From Propionibacteriales bacterium (GTDB taxonomy: Bacteria > Actinomycetota > Actinomycetes > Propionibacteriales > Nocardioidaceae), in NCBI GenBank assembly GCA_026392465.1, contig JAPLCA010000016.1, positions 93,299 through 157,298 on the forward strand: a DNA stretch of 64,000 nt. Direction: 5' to 3'. Position 1 is the first letter of the stretch. Each line of letters starts with the position of its first letter. Under the pieces are notes generated by a model, which was given only the letters and a program-made list of their open reading frames with translations, had not been told where the DNA came from and made no database searches. A program made the translations under genes and the position numbers. Shown piece by piece: positions 7,425 through 16,415 of this stretch.

Positions 7425-10306
7425 GAGCGGACCCCGTCGGTGCGGACGCGGCGCCCACCGCCGGGCGCGACGTCGAGGGGCGGTGCGTCGTCGGCGGACG
7501 GCCGTCGACGCACCGGTGCGGTCAGCACGACGGCGACGAGCCAGAGCAGCACCTGACCCGCGGCGAGGAACGGCCGCCAGGCGGGTGCCTCGGGACGGGC
7601 CGGCTGCGTCGGCTCGGCCAGCGTCCAGACCCGCGACGTCGGCGACTCGCTGCCCGACGGCTCGAGCCCCGGCGCGGCGTCGAGGGCGCGGGCGACCGCC
7701 GTGTCGACGTCGGGCGCGTAGACGGCGTCGACGCCGAGGTCGGACAGGCTGCTCACGGCCTGCGCGCCGGGAGCCGACACGAGCCGCTCCACGGCGTCGA
7801 CCAGGGCACGACGCGACGACTCGGGCGGGCGCAGGCCCTCGGCACCGATGAGCGGCCCCTCCCCCCGCACGACCTCGACCTCGAGTCCGCGCGCGGTCGT
7901 GCCGGTGACGACGACGGTGTCGGCGCCCCGGTCGGTCAGGAACGCCGGCACGGTGTCCGGTCGGCCGCGCTCGAGCGGGTCGTCGACGCCGCGCACGACC
8001 CACCAGGCAGCCGTGCCGACCGGCAGCAGGAGGGCCACGAGCACCGTCGCCCCGACCCAGGCGCGACCTCGCCCCTCGACGAGCGGCGGCACCCCCACGA
8101 GCGCAGCCGTCCCGAGCGCGAGCGCCACCGCGCCCGCCGGGACGCCCACCCACGCCCGCACGTCGACGGACGTGCCCGGGACGCCGCCCGGCAGCACGAC
8201 GCCGAGCACCGCCACGCCGAGGCCGAGGAGGGCGAGGGTCCAGCAGACGACCACGGCGGCGCGCGTGGCACGCGAGGCCAGGGCGGCCACGGCGAGCACC
8301 ACGAGACCGACGCCGAGCCAGACCGGCGCCTGCTCGGGCGCACCCGCGCGACCGACGACGAGACCCAGAGCGGTCCGCCAGCCCGGCTCGCCACCCGCGA
8401 GCAGCGACCCGCTCTCCCACCACCAGAGCCCAGGGTGCAGGACGCGCCCGACGATCCACGGCCCGAGCAGCAGGAGGGCCACGCCGAGACCGAGCAGGAG
8501 CCGACGCACCAGGCGGGGGTCGAGCGCCGCGACGACCAGCGCACCGAGCAGGGCGAGCGGCAGGACGACGGGCGCGAAGGCGGCGCCGACGGCGACCCAC
8601 ACGCCCCACCGCACGGCGGTCCGCCAGGACGCGCGCTGCGAGAGCGGGTCGACGCCCGCGACCTGCAGCGTGGTCACGACGACGACGGGCAGCACGACGA
8701 GGGCGACGACGGTGCCGAGCCGTCCCTGGGCCACCGCACCGGAGGCGGCGACGGTGAGGCCGTACCCGACGGCCCAGACGATCCTCAGCCGGCGGTGGTC
8801 GGTGAGCCTGCGGCCGAGCCGGTGGGCCGTGAGCGCAGCGAGCGGCACCGCGAGCAGCAGCAGGACGGCCACGACCAGACCGGGCGACGGCCAGACCGGG
8901 GTCGACGCCACCGCCAGCAGCAGCACCGCCGGCGACACCAGGCCGGTGCCGCCGAGGCCGATCTCGTGCGACCGCTCGAACCACAGGCGCCACCAGTCGC
9001 CGGCGGAGCCCGGCGTCACACCCAGGGCACCGCCGGTCAGGATGCTGTCGCCCGCGCCGGCCAGCAGCGAGCGACCCGCGACGAGCGAGAGGGCGACGAG
9101 TGCCCCGACCGTGACCAGCCAGGGGCGCCGCACCCAGAGCGGCGGGCCGTCCTCCAGCGGTACGTCGTCCTCGCCACCGTCGTCGAGCGTCGAGCGGCGG
9201 CCCGTGGTCTCGACCGCCTCGGGCCGCACCAGGGCCGCGACGACGTCGCGCGCGGTGTCGAAGCCGTGCCGGTAGGGCAGCCAGAACGGCGCGAACAGGT
9301 GCCGGACGGCGCGGTCGTCGCGGCGGGCGGTGGCCGCCCGGCGGCGCCGCGCCGCCCGGAGCCGGCCCGGTCGTCCGTAGACGGAGGCGACCGCCTGCAG
9401 CTGGTCACCGGCCGCCTCCGGGTGGGCGGAGAGCACGAGACCGAGCGCCCGCAGCAGCGAGCCGACGAGCAGGCGCACGTACTGCCACCAGAAGCGCGGG
9501 CCGGACGTGTTCGCCAGCATGGTGTGCAGTGCGGCACGGCGCTGCTCGCCCGGCTCGACGTCGCCGGCCGCACGCCGACGGACCCCCCGACGCGACGCCT
9601 CGGCGTGGAAGATCACCGCGCGCGGGGCGATCCGCGTGCGGTAGCCGGCCCGCGCGACGCGCCAGCCGAGGTCGATGTCGTCGAAGTACAGCGGCAGGTC
9701 CGGGGACAGCCCGTCGAGCTCGTCCCACACGTCGCGTCGCACGAGCATGCCCGCGGTGTCGACCGCGAGCACGTCCTTCGCCCAGTCGTGCTGACCGGCG
9801 TCGGGCTCCCCCGTCTCGAGGCCGGTCTCGCGGACGCCGGTCGACGTGACGGTCAGCCCGACCTCGAGCAGACGACGCAACGACGGCCACTCGCGGATCT
9901 TGGGCCCGACCACGGCGACGTCGTCAGCGGCGGTGGCCTCGTCGAGCAGGGCGGCCAGAGCGCCAGGCTCCACGATCGCGTCGTCGTGCAGCAGCCACAG
10001 CCAGTCGGTGCGGGGCATCGCCTCGACCGCGAGCCGCACGGCGGCGCCGAACCCCGTGCCGGCCGGGGCGTAGGTCACGCGGTCGGGGCCGAAGGCCTCG
10101 CGCACGAGGTCGGGGCCGTCGTCGGTCGAGCTGACGTCGACCACGCGCCAGCTGGACGGTGCGTGCTCGAGCGCCGAGAACGACGCGAGCACCTGCGGCA
10201 GCCAGCGGCCGCCGTCGTGGGTCACGAGGACCGCGCCCACCGTGGGCGGCGCGGTGCGCCAGGCCGGGAGGGCGGCTGCGTCCTCGTCGGTCACGCGCTC
10301 GTCCAT
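7421..10306 (-). CDS. Large membrane-bound family 2 glycosyltransferase
   Basis: A 961-aa protein with an N-terminal GT2 catalytic domain (about 20-265) and a long hydrophobic region (from about 395) with a dozen or so membrane helices, then a short soluble end. The catalytic part shows VGAVLVTHDGGRWL, the nucleotide-sugar acidic motif LLHDDAIVEPG and the acceptor-side motif YFDDIDLGWRVARAGY of rhamnosyl/galactofuranosyl-type GT2 enzymes. The start ATG at 10306 lies 7 nt after a TAGGTT hexamer; a TTG three codons earlier is less likely. Its position beside whiB2 and coupling to DUF5719 suggest cell wall glycan synthesis. Donor and acceptor are unknown. Confidence 0.88.
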   Translation of the reverse strand: MDERVTDEDAAALPAWRTAPPTVGAVLVTHDGGRWLPQVLASFSALEHAPSSWRVVDVSSTDDGPDLVREAFGPDRVTYAPAGTGFGAAVRLAVEAMPRTDWLWLLHDDAIVEPGALAALLDEATAADDVAVVGPKIREWPSLRRLLEVGLTVTSTGVRETGLETGEPDAGQHDWAKDVLAVDTAGMLVRRDVWDELDGLSPDLPLYFDDIDLGWRVARAGYRTRIAPRAVIFHAEASRRGVRRRAAGDVEPGEQRRAALHTMLANTSGPRFWWQYVRLLVGSLLRALGLVLSAHPEAAGDQLQAVASVYGRPGRLRAARRRRAATARRDDRAVRHLFAPFWLPYRHGFDTARDVVAALVRPEAVETTGRRSTLDDGGEDDVPLEDGPPLWVRRPWLVTVGALVALSLVAGRSLLAGAGDSILTGGALGVTPGSAGDWWRLWFERSHEIGLGGTGLVSPAVLLLAVASTPVWPSPGLVVAVLLLLAVPLAALTAHRLGRRLTDHRRLRIVWAVGYGLTVAASGAVAQGRLGTVVALVVLPVVVVTTLQVAGVDPLSQRASWRTAVRWGVWVAVGAAFAPVVLPLALLGALVVAALDPRLVRRLLLGLGVALLLLGPWIVGRVLHPGLWWWESGSLLAGGEPGWRTALGLVVGRAGAPEQAPVWLGVGLVVLAVAALASRATRAAVVVCWTLALLGLGVAVLGVVLPGGVPGTSVDVRAWVGVPAGAVALALGTAALVGVPPLVEGRGRAWVGATVLVALLLPVGTAAWWVVRGVDDPLERGRPDTVPAFLTDRGADTVVVTGTTARGLEVEVVRGEGPLIGAEGLRPPESSRRALVDAVERLVSAPGAQAVSSLSDLGVDAVYAPDVDTAVARALDAAPGLEPSGSESPTSRVWTLAEPTQPARPEAPAWRPFLAAGQVLLWLVAVVLTAPVRRRPSADDAPPLDVAPGGGRRVRTDGVRS

Positions 10307-10313
10307 GCTCGCC

Positions 10314-10319
10314 AACCTA
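10314..10319 (-). promoter_or_regulatory. Candidate -10 element for the GT2/DUF5719 pair
   Basis: TAGGTT on the minus strand ends 7 nt before the ATG at 10306, the leaderless layout, and supports that ATG over the TTG at 10315. Confidence 0.45.
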
Positions 10320-10357
10320 GCGGGGCGCGAAAGGTCCCGCCGTGCCGGCGGGGCGGC

Positions 10358-10612
10358 TCAGGCGCGCTTCTTCAGCTTGCGTCGCTCGCGCTCGGAGAGA
10401 CCGCCCCAGATGCCGAACCGCTCGTCGTGCGCGAGCGCGTAGTCGAGACACTCGCCGCGCACGTCGCACGTGAGGCAGACCCGCTTCGCCTCGCGCGTGG
10501 AGCCGCCCTTCTCGGGGAAGAAGGCCTCCGGGTCGGTCTGGGCACAGAGCGCACGCTCCTGCCACATGAGCTCCTCTTCGGGGGACAGTGGCAGACCCAG
10601 ATCGAATGACAT
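10358..10612 (-). CDS. whiB2: WhiB-family iron-sulfur transcription factor (WhiB2 type)
   Basis: An 84-aa Wbl protein. Four Cys at 23, 46, 49 and 55 (CxxC within RVCLTCDVRGECL) bind a [4Fe-4S] cluster, followed by the glycine-rich turn FGIWGGLSERER and a basic KLKKRA tail for DNA contact. Wbl proteins act with the primary sigma factor; WhiB2/WhmD affects septation and division. The start ATG at 10612 is fixed by family length and by a near-consensus promoter giving a leaderless message. Position beside the DUF3499/manB/zincin group matches Rv3260c and supports the WhiB2 assignment. Confidence 0.93.
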   Translation of the reverse strand: MSFDLGLPLSPEEELMWQERALCAQTDPEAFFPEKGGSTREAKRVCLTCDVRGECLDYALAHDERFGIWGGLSERERRKLKKRA

Positions 10613-10619
10613 GTCCGTA

Positions 10620-10648
10620 ATTACACGCCTGGCGCTGCCATACGTCAA
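10620..10648 (-). promoter_or_regulatory. whiB2 promoter (-35/-10)
   Basis: On the minus strand, TTGACG (10643-10648) is followed after 17 nt by TGTAAT (10620-10625), then 7 nt to the ATG at 10612. This is the clearest housekeeping-sigma promoter in the window and predicts a leaderless mRNA. Confidence 0.7.
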
Positions 10649-10748
10649 GCCGAATTGCACGATCCGCGTGGTCTCCGGCGTGTCGCGCGGTGCGACAGGG
10701 GTCCGGACGGGGCGGCCCGTCGGGCGGGGCCCCTGGGAGGATGGCGCC

Positions 10749-11420
10749 GTGACGACTCTCGCCGACCTGCTCCCCGCCGTGCGTGAGCCCGGCCGCCCGC
10801 TCCTCACCTGGGACGACCGCGGCACGGGCGAACGGGTGGAGCTCAGCGCCACCACGACCGCCAACTGGGTGGCGAAGACGTCGTCGCTGCTCGTCGACGA
10901 GCTCGACGTCGAGCCGGGCACGCGCGTGCGCGTGGGGCTGCCGACGCACTGGCTGCGCTTCGTCTGGCTGCTGTCGTGCTGGACGGTGGGCGCGGTCGTC
11001 GTGGAGGACGACGCCGCGGTCGGCGTGAGCGGACCGGAGCTCCAGGGCGACGAGCCGGTCCGGCTGGCGGCGTCGCTGCGGCCGCTCGGCGGACGGTTCG
11101 TCGAGCCGCCGACCGGCTTCGTCGACCTCGCCACGGTCGTGCCGGGCCAGCCCGACGTGTTCGTGCCGCTCGACCCGCCGACGCCCTCCTCCCCCGCGAT
11201 CGACCTCGGGGCGACGGGCTCGCTCGACCACGCCGCGCTGCTCGCCGCCTGCCCGCCCGACCCGCGGCGTCTGGTGGTGCGGCCCGGGTCCCTCGACCGC
11301 GACGTGCGGCTGCTCGTGTCGGCTCTGCGCGCCGGAGGATCGGTCGTGGCCGTCGCGGGAGCCGACGACGACGTGCTGGCCCGCGTGGCGGAGCAGGAGC
11401 GCGCCGAGGTCGTCGCCTGA
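10749..11420 (+). CDS. TIGR03089 family protein
   Basis: A 223-aa actinobacterial protein related to the N-terminal part of AMP-forming acyl/aryl ligases, but too short to be a full adenylating enzyme and without the P-loop-like TSG motif or the C-terminal lid. Seen: TLADLLPAVREPGRPLLTWDD at the start, ATTTANWVAKTSSLLVDEL and GLPTHWLRFVWLLSCWTVGAVVV. The function of the family is unknown. The GTG at 10749 has a good GGAGG site 8 nt upstream. In mycobacteria a similar gene neighbours the LCP gene Rv3267, as it roughly does here. Confidence 0.82.
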   Translation: MTTLADLLPAVREPGRPLLTWDDRGTGERVELSATTTANWVAKTSSLLVDELDVEPGTRVRVGLPTHWLRFVWLLSCWTVGAVVVEDDAAVGVSGPELQGDEPVRLAASLRPLGGRFVEPPTGFVDLATVVPGQPDVFVPLDPPTPSSPAIDLGATGSLDHAALLAACPPDPRRLVVRPGSLDRDVRLLVSALRAGGSVVAVAGADDDVLARVAEQERAEVVA

Positions 11421-11430
11421 GCGGATCCTC

Positions 11431-11436
11431 TACACT
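11431..11436 (+). promoter_or_regulatory. Candidate -10 element for the ABC exporter
   Basis: TACACT, about 60 nt before the exporter permease start, implying a short 5' leader. No convincing -35 was seen. Confidence 0.35.
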
Positions 11437-11497
11437 TTCGACGGCCGCTCGCAGGTCCCCTCCCCGCTGCCAGACCACAGGAAGGCCCTCCGCCCGG

Positions 11498-12370
11498 ATG
11501 AGCCGACAGCGCGTGAACACCAGCCCGCCCTCCGCCGTCCCCGGGCTCACCAAGGTCGGCGGACGTCCTCCCCTCGGCGCCTACCTCGCGGACGTGGTGC
11601 GCCACCGCGAGTTCATCCAGGCGCTGGCACGCTTCCGGATCGAGGCCGACAACGGGCGGAACCGGCTGGGCATGGCCTGGGTCGTCCTGCGACCGCTGCT
11701 CAACGCCGGCGTGTACGGGCTCGTGTTCGGGTTCGTGCTCCAGACCAGCCGCGGCGTGGACGACTTCGTCGCGTTCCTCGTCATCGGCGTGCTGATGTTC
11801 GAGTACTTCTCGACCTCCTTCTCCACCGGGGCGAAGTCGATCACCACGAACGCGGCCCTCGTGCAGAGCCTCGCCTTCCCGCGCATGGCGCTGCCCCTGG
11901 CGCTGGTGGCCGAGCGGTTCCTGCAGTTCGTGCCGATGGTGGGCGTGATGGCGGCCTTCGCGATCGGGTACGGCAACCTGCCCGACCTCGAGTGGCTGCT
12001 GCTGGTGCCCCTGGTGGCGCTCTTCACGGTCTTCAACACCGGTCTGGCGCTCATCACCGCGCGGCTCACCGTGCACTTCCGCGACCTGACCAACCTGCTG
12101 CCGTTCATCTCGCGGATGTTCTTCTACACCTCGGGCATCTTCTACAGCATCGACCAGCGCTTCGACCCCGGGACGACGTTCCGGACGGTGGCCGACGCGC
12201 AGCCGATCCACGAGTTCCTCTCCCTGGGCCGGGCGGTGCTGCTGGACGGCCCCGACTACGCGATGCCGTGGCACTTCTGGGGGTACGCGGCGGCGTGGTC
12301 CGTGGCCGTGCTCGTGCTCGGCACGATCTTCTTCTGGGCGGCGGAGGAGCGGTATGGCCGGACCGACTGA
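11498..12370 (+). CDS. ABC-2 type polysaccharide exporter permease (Wzm-like)
   Basis: A 290-aa integral membrane protein with about six helices of the ABC-2/Wzm family. It exports lipid-linked polysaccharide (galactan, O-antigen or teichoic acid type) with the ATPase encoded next. Family-like stretches: NRLGMAWVVLRPLLNAGVYG near the N-terminus, VFGFVLQTSRGVDDF, LPFISRMFFYTSGIFYS and the C-terminal PWHFWGYAAAWSVAVLVLG. It overlaps the ATPase gene by 17 nt. The closest characterised counterparts are Rv3783/Rv3781 (mycobacterial galactan export). Nearby LCP ligases fit a glycopolymer export and attachment route. Confidence 0.88.
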   Translation: MSRQRVNTSPPSAVPGLTKVGGRPPLGAYLADVVRHREFIQALARFRIEADNGRNRLGMAWVVLRPLLNAGVYGLVFGFVLQTSRGVDDFVAFLVIGVLMFEYFSTSFSTGAKSITTNAALVQSLAFPRMALPLALVAERFLQFVPMVGVMAAFAIGYGNLPDLEWLLLVPLVALFTVFNTGLALITARLTVHFRDLTNLLPFISRMFFYTSGIFYSIDQRFDPGTTFRTVADAQPIHEFLSLGRAVLLDGPDYAMPWHFWGYAAAWSVAVLVLGTIFFWAAEERYGRTD

Positions 12371-13148
12371 GTCCCCCCTCGGCGACCCCCGGGGCGCGGG
12401 CGACGCACGCCGTCCGGTGGTCGTCGTCGACGACGTGCACGTGGAGTACAAGGTGCTCTCCACCGGCAAGCGTGCCGGGCCCGCGGAGACCGGGCGCCGC
12501 CTGCTGCAGCGCTCCGGCGGCACCCGGACCGTCCACGCCCTGAAGGGTGTGTCGTTCACGGCCTACGAGAACGACAGCATCGGCGTCATCGGCTCGAACG
12601 GGTCGGGCAAGTCGACGCTCATGCGCGCGATCACCGGTCTCACGCCCACGTCCCGGGGCAGCATCCACGCGGCGTCACGGCCCAGCATGCTCGGTGTCGG
12701 TGCCGCCCTCATCAAGGACCTCTCGGGCGAGCGCAACGTCATCCTCGGCGGTCTCGCCCTCGGACTCAGCCGCGCGGAGATCGAGGCGAAGTACGAGGAC
12801 ATCGTCGACTTCTCCGGCATCCGCGACTTCATCGACCTGCCGATGCGGACCTACTCCTCCGGCATGACGGCGCGGCTGAAGTTCGCCATCGCCACGGCCC
12901 GTGACCACGAGATCCTCATCGTCGACGAGGCGCTCGCGGTCGGCGACCAGGCGTTCCGCCAGCGCAGCGAGGCGCGGATCCGCGAGATCCGCGACGGCGC
13001 CGGGACCGTGTTCCTCGTGAGCCACTCGATGCGCTCGATCCGCGACACCTGCAACCGGGTGCTGTGGATCGACCGCGGCGTGCTCGTCATGGACGGCGCC
13101 ACGGACGAGGTCGTCGACGCCTACGAGCAGTCCCGCTCGACCCCGTAG
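12354..13148 (+). CDS. ABC polysaccharide exporter ATP-binding protein (Wzt-like)
   Basis: A 264-aa ATPase partner of the preceding permease. Walker A GSNGSGKST (about residues 82-90), signature region YSSGMTARLKFA (a degenerate LSGGQ typical of Wzt/TagH types), Walker B ILIVDEALAVGD and H-loop VSHSMRSI. An N-terminal stretch of about 25 residues precedes the ABC domain, and the C-terminal sugar-binding extension of some Wzt proteins is absent. The ATG at 12354 lies inside the permease gene, giving tight coupling. It ends only 12 nt from the convergent LCP gene. Confidence 0.9.
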   Translation: MAGPTESPLGDPRGAGDARRPVVVVDDVHVEYKVLSTGKRAGPAETGRRLLQRSGGTRTVHALKGVSFTAYENDSIGVIGSNGSGKSTLMRAITGLTPTSRGSIHAASRPSMLGVGAALIKDLSGERNVILGGLALGLSRAEIEAKYEDIVDFSGIRDFIDLPMRTYSSGMTARLKFAIATARDHEILIVDEALAVGDQAFRQRSEARIREIRDGAGTVFLVSHSMRSIRDTCNRVLWIDRGVLVMDGATDEVVDAYEQSRSTP

Positions 13149-13160
13149 TCCCCGAGCAGC

Positions 13161-14645
13161 TCAGCAGGCCGCCGCGAGGTCCTCGACGTTGTTCGCCTGC
13201 GCGCCGCTCTCGTCGGGCGTGGCGGTCGGGCTCGGCGTCGGGACCGACGGCGTCGTGGGCGTGGGCGTCGTCGGGCTCGCCGTCGGCGTCGGCGTGCCGG
13301 CGCCGGGCGAGGCACCGGAACCCGCGGGGCGCTCGCTGGCGCGGATGGCGTCCTTGATCAGCCGGTGGATCTGGACGTAGTCGGGGTCGACGACCGAGAT
13401 CAGCGGCGGCACGAGCGAGACGGTGCGGATCTTGGTCGACCGCGCCTTGAGCGCGAGGTCGGCGAACTCGCCCAGCTCCTCCGACGGCATGTTCGTGGAG
13501 ATGAGCTGCGCCCCCGACTTCGCGATGTCGGTGGCGTTGAGCAGCACCTTCTGCGGACTGAGCTGGTCGAGCATGGCGCTCATGAGGCACTTCTGGCGGC
13601 CCATGCGCGTGAAGTCGTCGGACTGGACCCGGCTGCGCGCGTACCAGAGCGCCTCGTTGCCGTCGAGGCGCTGTCGTCCCGGCTCGAGGTAGCGCTGCTG
13701 GTCGAGGTCGTCGTGGCCGAACATCGCCAGCCGCGTCCTGACGTCGATCTCGACCCCGCCGACCGCGTCGACGAGGGCGCTGAAACCGCGCAGGTTGATC
13801 ATCACGTAGTAGTTGATGGGCAGGTCCGTGACGCCCTCGACCGCGTCGATCGTGGCCTCCAGGCCCGGGTCCTTGGCCCCCGGGTAGAGGTCGGTGCGGC
13901 CCTCGGCCTCGGTGTGCACCGCGTTGAGGAGGCACTCGGAGCCGCAGTTGTAGCCGTAGGGGTAGAGCTCGCGCATGGGCGAACCGGGCCGGAACGGCAC
14001 GTCCTCGAGGTTGCGCGGCAGCGAGACGAGCACGGTGCTGCCGGTCGAGGCGTCGATGCTGACCACGGTCATCGAGTCGGGACGGATGCCGGTGCGGCCC
14101 TTGCCGGAGTCCGAGCCGATCAGCAGGATGTTGTACCGGCCCTGCAGCGGCGGGCTGGTCGACGTGGCGGTGAAGACCTCCTGCACGGCCTGTCGACCGG
14201 CGTTGCTGACCTGCGACGCGTACAGCGCGACGCCGAGCACACCGGCCACCAGGGCCGTGTTGAGCACGAGCACGACCGCCGCCCGCGCCCGGGTCAGCTG
14301 CAGGGGTCGCGCCAGGCGCCAGGCGTCGACGAACAGGGCCGTCCACGCGACCGCCGCCGCGGCGACACCGAAGCGGAACACCTGCAGGACGTCGGGGTCG
14401 GTGACGAGGCCGATCAGGCCGGCGCGGTCGTGGCGGTAGGACAGGGCCAGCCAGCCCAGGGCGACGAGCCCGAGCGCGTACACGCCGAGCGCGATCCGCC
14501 CGACCCAGCGGTGGCCGACGGCGAGCTGCGCGGACCCGGGTGCGACGGCGGACAGCAGGCAGAGGCGCAGCGCTCGACGGAACCGGGCCCTGGGGGGAAG
14601 CTCCTCGGTGCTCGGGCTGAGCACCTTGGCTCGACGACGGGTCAT
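13161..14645 (-). CDS. LytR-CpsA-Psr (LCP) family protein, paralogue 1
   Basis: A 494-aa LCP glycopolymer transferase: LCP proteins attach teichoic acids, arabinogalactan or capsule to peptidoglycan. An unusual N-terminal region has about four membrane helices (roughly 25-155), then the extracellular LCP domain with ILLIGSDSGKGRTGIRPDSM, LVSLPRNLEDVP and EALWYARSRVQSDDFTRMG, supplying the Asp/Arg residues that hold the polyprenyl pyrophosphate. A Ser/Thr/Pro-rich tail ends in a terminal Cys. Extra Cys pairs (CGSEC and RQKC) occur outside the membrane. The ATG at 14645 has GAGGAA just upstream. It is a tandem paralogue of the next gene. Confidence 0.9.
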   Translation of the reverse strand: MTRRRAKVLSPSTEELPPRARFRRALRLCLLSAVAPGSAQLAVGHRWVGRIALGVYALGLVALGWLALSYRHDRAGLIGLVTDPDVLQVFRFGVAAAAVAWTALFVDAWRLARPLQLTRARAAVVLVLNTALVAGVLGVALYASQVSNAGRQAVQEVFTATSTSPPLQGRYNILLIGSDSGKGRTGIRPDSMTVVSIDASTGSTVLVSLPRNLEDVPFRPGSPMRELYPYGYNCGSECLLNAVHTEAEGRTDLYPGAKDPGLEATIDAVEGVTDLPINYYVMINLRGFSALVDAVGGVEIDVRTRLAMFGHDDLDQQRYLEPGRQRLDGNEALWYARSRVQSDDFTRMGRQKCLMSAMLDQLSPQKVLLNATDIAKSGAQLISTNMPSEELGEFADLALKARSTKIRTVSLVPPLISVVDPDYVQIHRLIKDAIRASERPAGSGASPGAGTPTPTASPTTPTPTTPSVPTPSPTATPDESGAQANNVEDLAAAC

Positions 14646-14722
14646 GGTTCCTCGCGGCTGGGGGTCCTGGCGAAGACCCATGATCCCCCACGGGCCCAAG
14701 AGGCACGGACGAGCACGTCGAC

Positions 14723-16228
14723 TCAGCAGGTCGCGTCGACGTCGTTCGTCTGGTTCGCCCGCGTCGGGTCCTTGGCCGGGGCGCCCGTCCCGGTCCCGGC
14801 CGAGGCCGAGGCCGAGGCCGACGTGCCGGCCGGGGCCTGCGGCGTGAGGGTCGTGAGCGACGCGGCGAGGATGCCGTCGGTCGCCGGTCGTCCGCCGTGG
14901 CCCTCGGAGGTGGCGATGGCGCGGCTGACGAGCGTGCGGACCTTGTCGTAGTCGGGGTTGCCGGTGTAGATGACCGGCGGCACGAGCGAGACCGACGAGA
15001 CGGGCTGCGACTTCGCCTTCAGCGCGAGCTCCATGAAGACGTTGAGGTCGCGCGCCGGGATGTCGGTGTCGAGGAGGGTCTTGCTGGAGTCGGCGATCTT
15101 CTCGACGTTCATGAGCACCTTGCGCGGGCTGAGCTCGCGCAGCATGGCGGTCATGACGCACTTCTGGCGTCCCATCCGCGAGAAGTCGTTGTTCAGCACG
15201 CGGCTGCGGGCGTACCAGAGCGCCTGCTCGCCGTTGAGCTTGCGCCGTCCCGCCTCCACGTACTGCTGCTTCCAGGCGTCGTCGTGGCCGAACATCGGCG
15301 TGCGCTCCTGGACGTCGACCGTGACGCCGCCGACGGCGTCGACGAGCTTGGCGAAGCCGGCCATGTTGACGAGGGCGTAGTAGTTGAGGCGCAGCCCGGT
15401 GATCTCCTCGACGGCGTCGATCGTCGCCTGGATGCCGGGCGTGCGCTCGCCGACCTTCTTGACGCCGAGCTCCTGCGCGTGGTCCTCGGCCCAGGTGTTG
15501 ACGGCGTTGAGGTAGCACCCCTCGCAGTCGAAGGTCTTCGGGAACTCCTTCTTCATGAACGAGTCCGACGGGAACGGGACGTCCTCGAGGTTGCGGGGCA
15601 GGCCGATGATCACGGTCCGGCCGGTCTTGGCGTCGATGCTGGCGACGTTGAGCGAGTCCGGACGCATGCCGGTGCGGTCGGCGCCGGAGTCCGAGCCCAT
15701 GAGCAGCACGTTGTAGCGACCGTCGGCCGGCTTGGACGTGGTGGTGGCCGCGAAGACGGTGTCGATCACGCCGGTGCTGACGCTGACGAGGTGCGCCGCG
15801 AACACGAGCGCCCCGGCGGTGACCAGGCACAGCGCGCCGTTGAGGCCCGCGACCCACGGGCGGTGGCGACGCGCGAGCCGCAGCGGCTGGCCGAGCCGCC
15901 AGGCGTCGACGATGAGCAGCGCCCAGAAGACGGCGCCGGCGAGCAGCAGGAAGCGCAGCAGGGTCAGCAGGCGGGCGTCGGTCATGAGCCCCATGAGGCT
16001 GGTGCGCGCGAAGAGCGCGAGGAAGAGCAGCACCGCGCCGGCGACGAGGCAGGCGATCCACACGCGCAGCGCCACCCGGCCGAGTCGCTTGTTCCCGGCC
16101 GCCACCTGGGCCGAGCCGGGCACGACGAGGGTCATCAGCGTGAGCGTCAGCGCCCGGCGCAGCTGGATGCGCTCGGAGGCGGTCCGGGTCGTCGAGGTGC
16201 GGGATGAGGTCGGGCGGTCGTCGTGCAT
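14723..16228 (-). CDS. LytR-CpsA-Psr (LCP) family protein, paralogue 2
   Basis: A 501-aa LCP protein with the same architecture as its downstream neighbour: about four N-terminal membrane helices, LCP domain with VLLMGSDSGADRTGMRPDS, IIGLPRNLEDVPF and ALWYARSRVLNNDFSRMG, then a Thr/Ser/Ala-rich tail again ending in Cys. Cys pairs CEGC and RQKC sit at the same places as in paralogue 1. The ATG at 16228 has a GAGGA site 5 nt upstream. The two genes are 77 nt apart on the same strand, most likely a tandem duplication and cotranscribed. The substrate glycopolymer is not deducible. Confidence 0.9.
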   Translation of the reverse strand: MHDDRPTSSRTSTTRTASERIQLRRALTLTLMTLVVPGSAQVAAGNKRLGRVALRVWIACLVAGAVLLFLALFARTSLMGLMTDARLLTLLRFLLLAGAVFWALLIVDAWRLGQPLRLARRHRPWVAGLNGALCLVTAGALVFAAHLVSVSTGVIDTVFAATTTSKPADGRYNVLLMGSDSGADRTGMRPDSLNVASIDAKTGRTVIIGLPRNLEDVPFPSDSFMKKEFPKTFDCEGCYLNAVNTWAEDHAQELGVKKVGERTPGIQATIDAVEEITGLRLNYYALVNMAGFAKLVDAVGGVTVDVQERTPMFGHDDAWKQQYVEAGRRKLNGEQALWYARSRVLNNDFSRMGRQKCVMTAMLRELSPRKVLMNVEKIADSSKTLLDTDIPARDLNVFMELALKAKSQPVSSVSLVPPVIYTGNPDYDKVRTLVSRAIATSEGHGGRPATDGILAASLTTLTPQAPAGTSASASASAGTGTGAPAKDPTRANQTNDVDATC

Positions 16229-16402
16229 GTCGTCCTCGGGGTCGCTGCCAGGGGGAAGAGCAGGGCGAGCAGGTCCCGACGATGGTCACACAAAGTCTCG
16301 ACCTCGAGTCGAGGGCGCGCCGAGCGATCCGTGTTTCCCGACCCGGACCTGCTTTTCCGCTGAGGATCGGCGTGAACACGTCGTGCGCGGTCCCCGCTCG
16401 GC

Positions 16403-16408
16403 TAGGTT
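16403..16408 (+). promoter_or_regulatory. Candidate -10 element for LCP paralogue 3
   Basis: TAGGTT ending 7 nt before the ATG at 16416; leaderless layout. Confidence 0.45.
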
Positions 16409-16415
16409 CTGTGCC

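Noticed and set aside
16229..16415. MtrA binding site (GGTCACAC) in the LCP divergent region
   Set aside because: A single short partial match without the usual repeat; too weak to list as a site.
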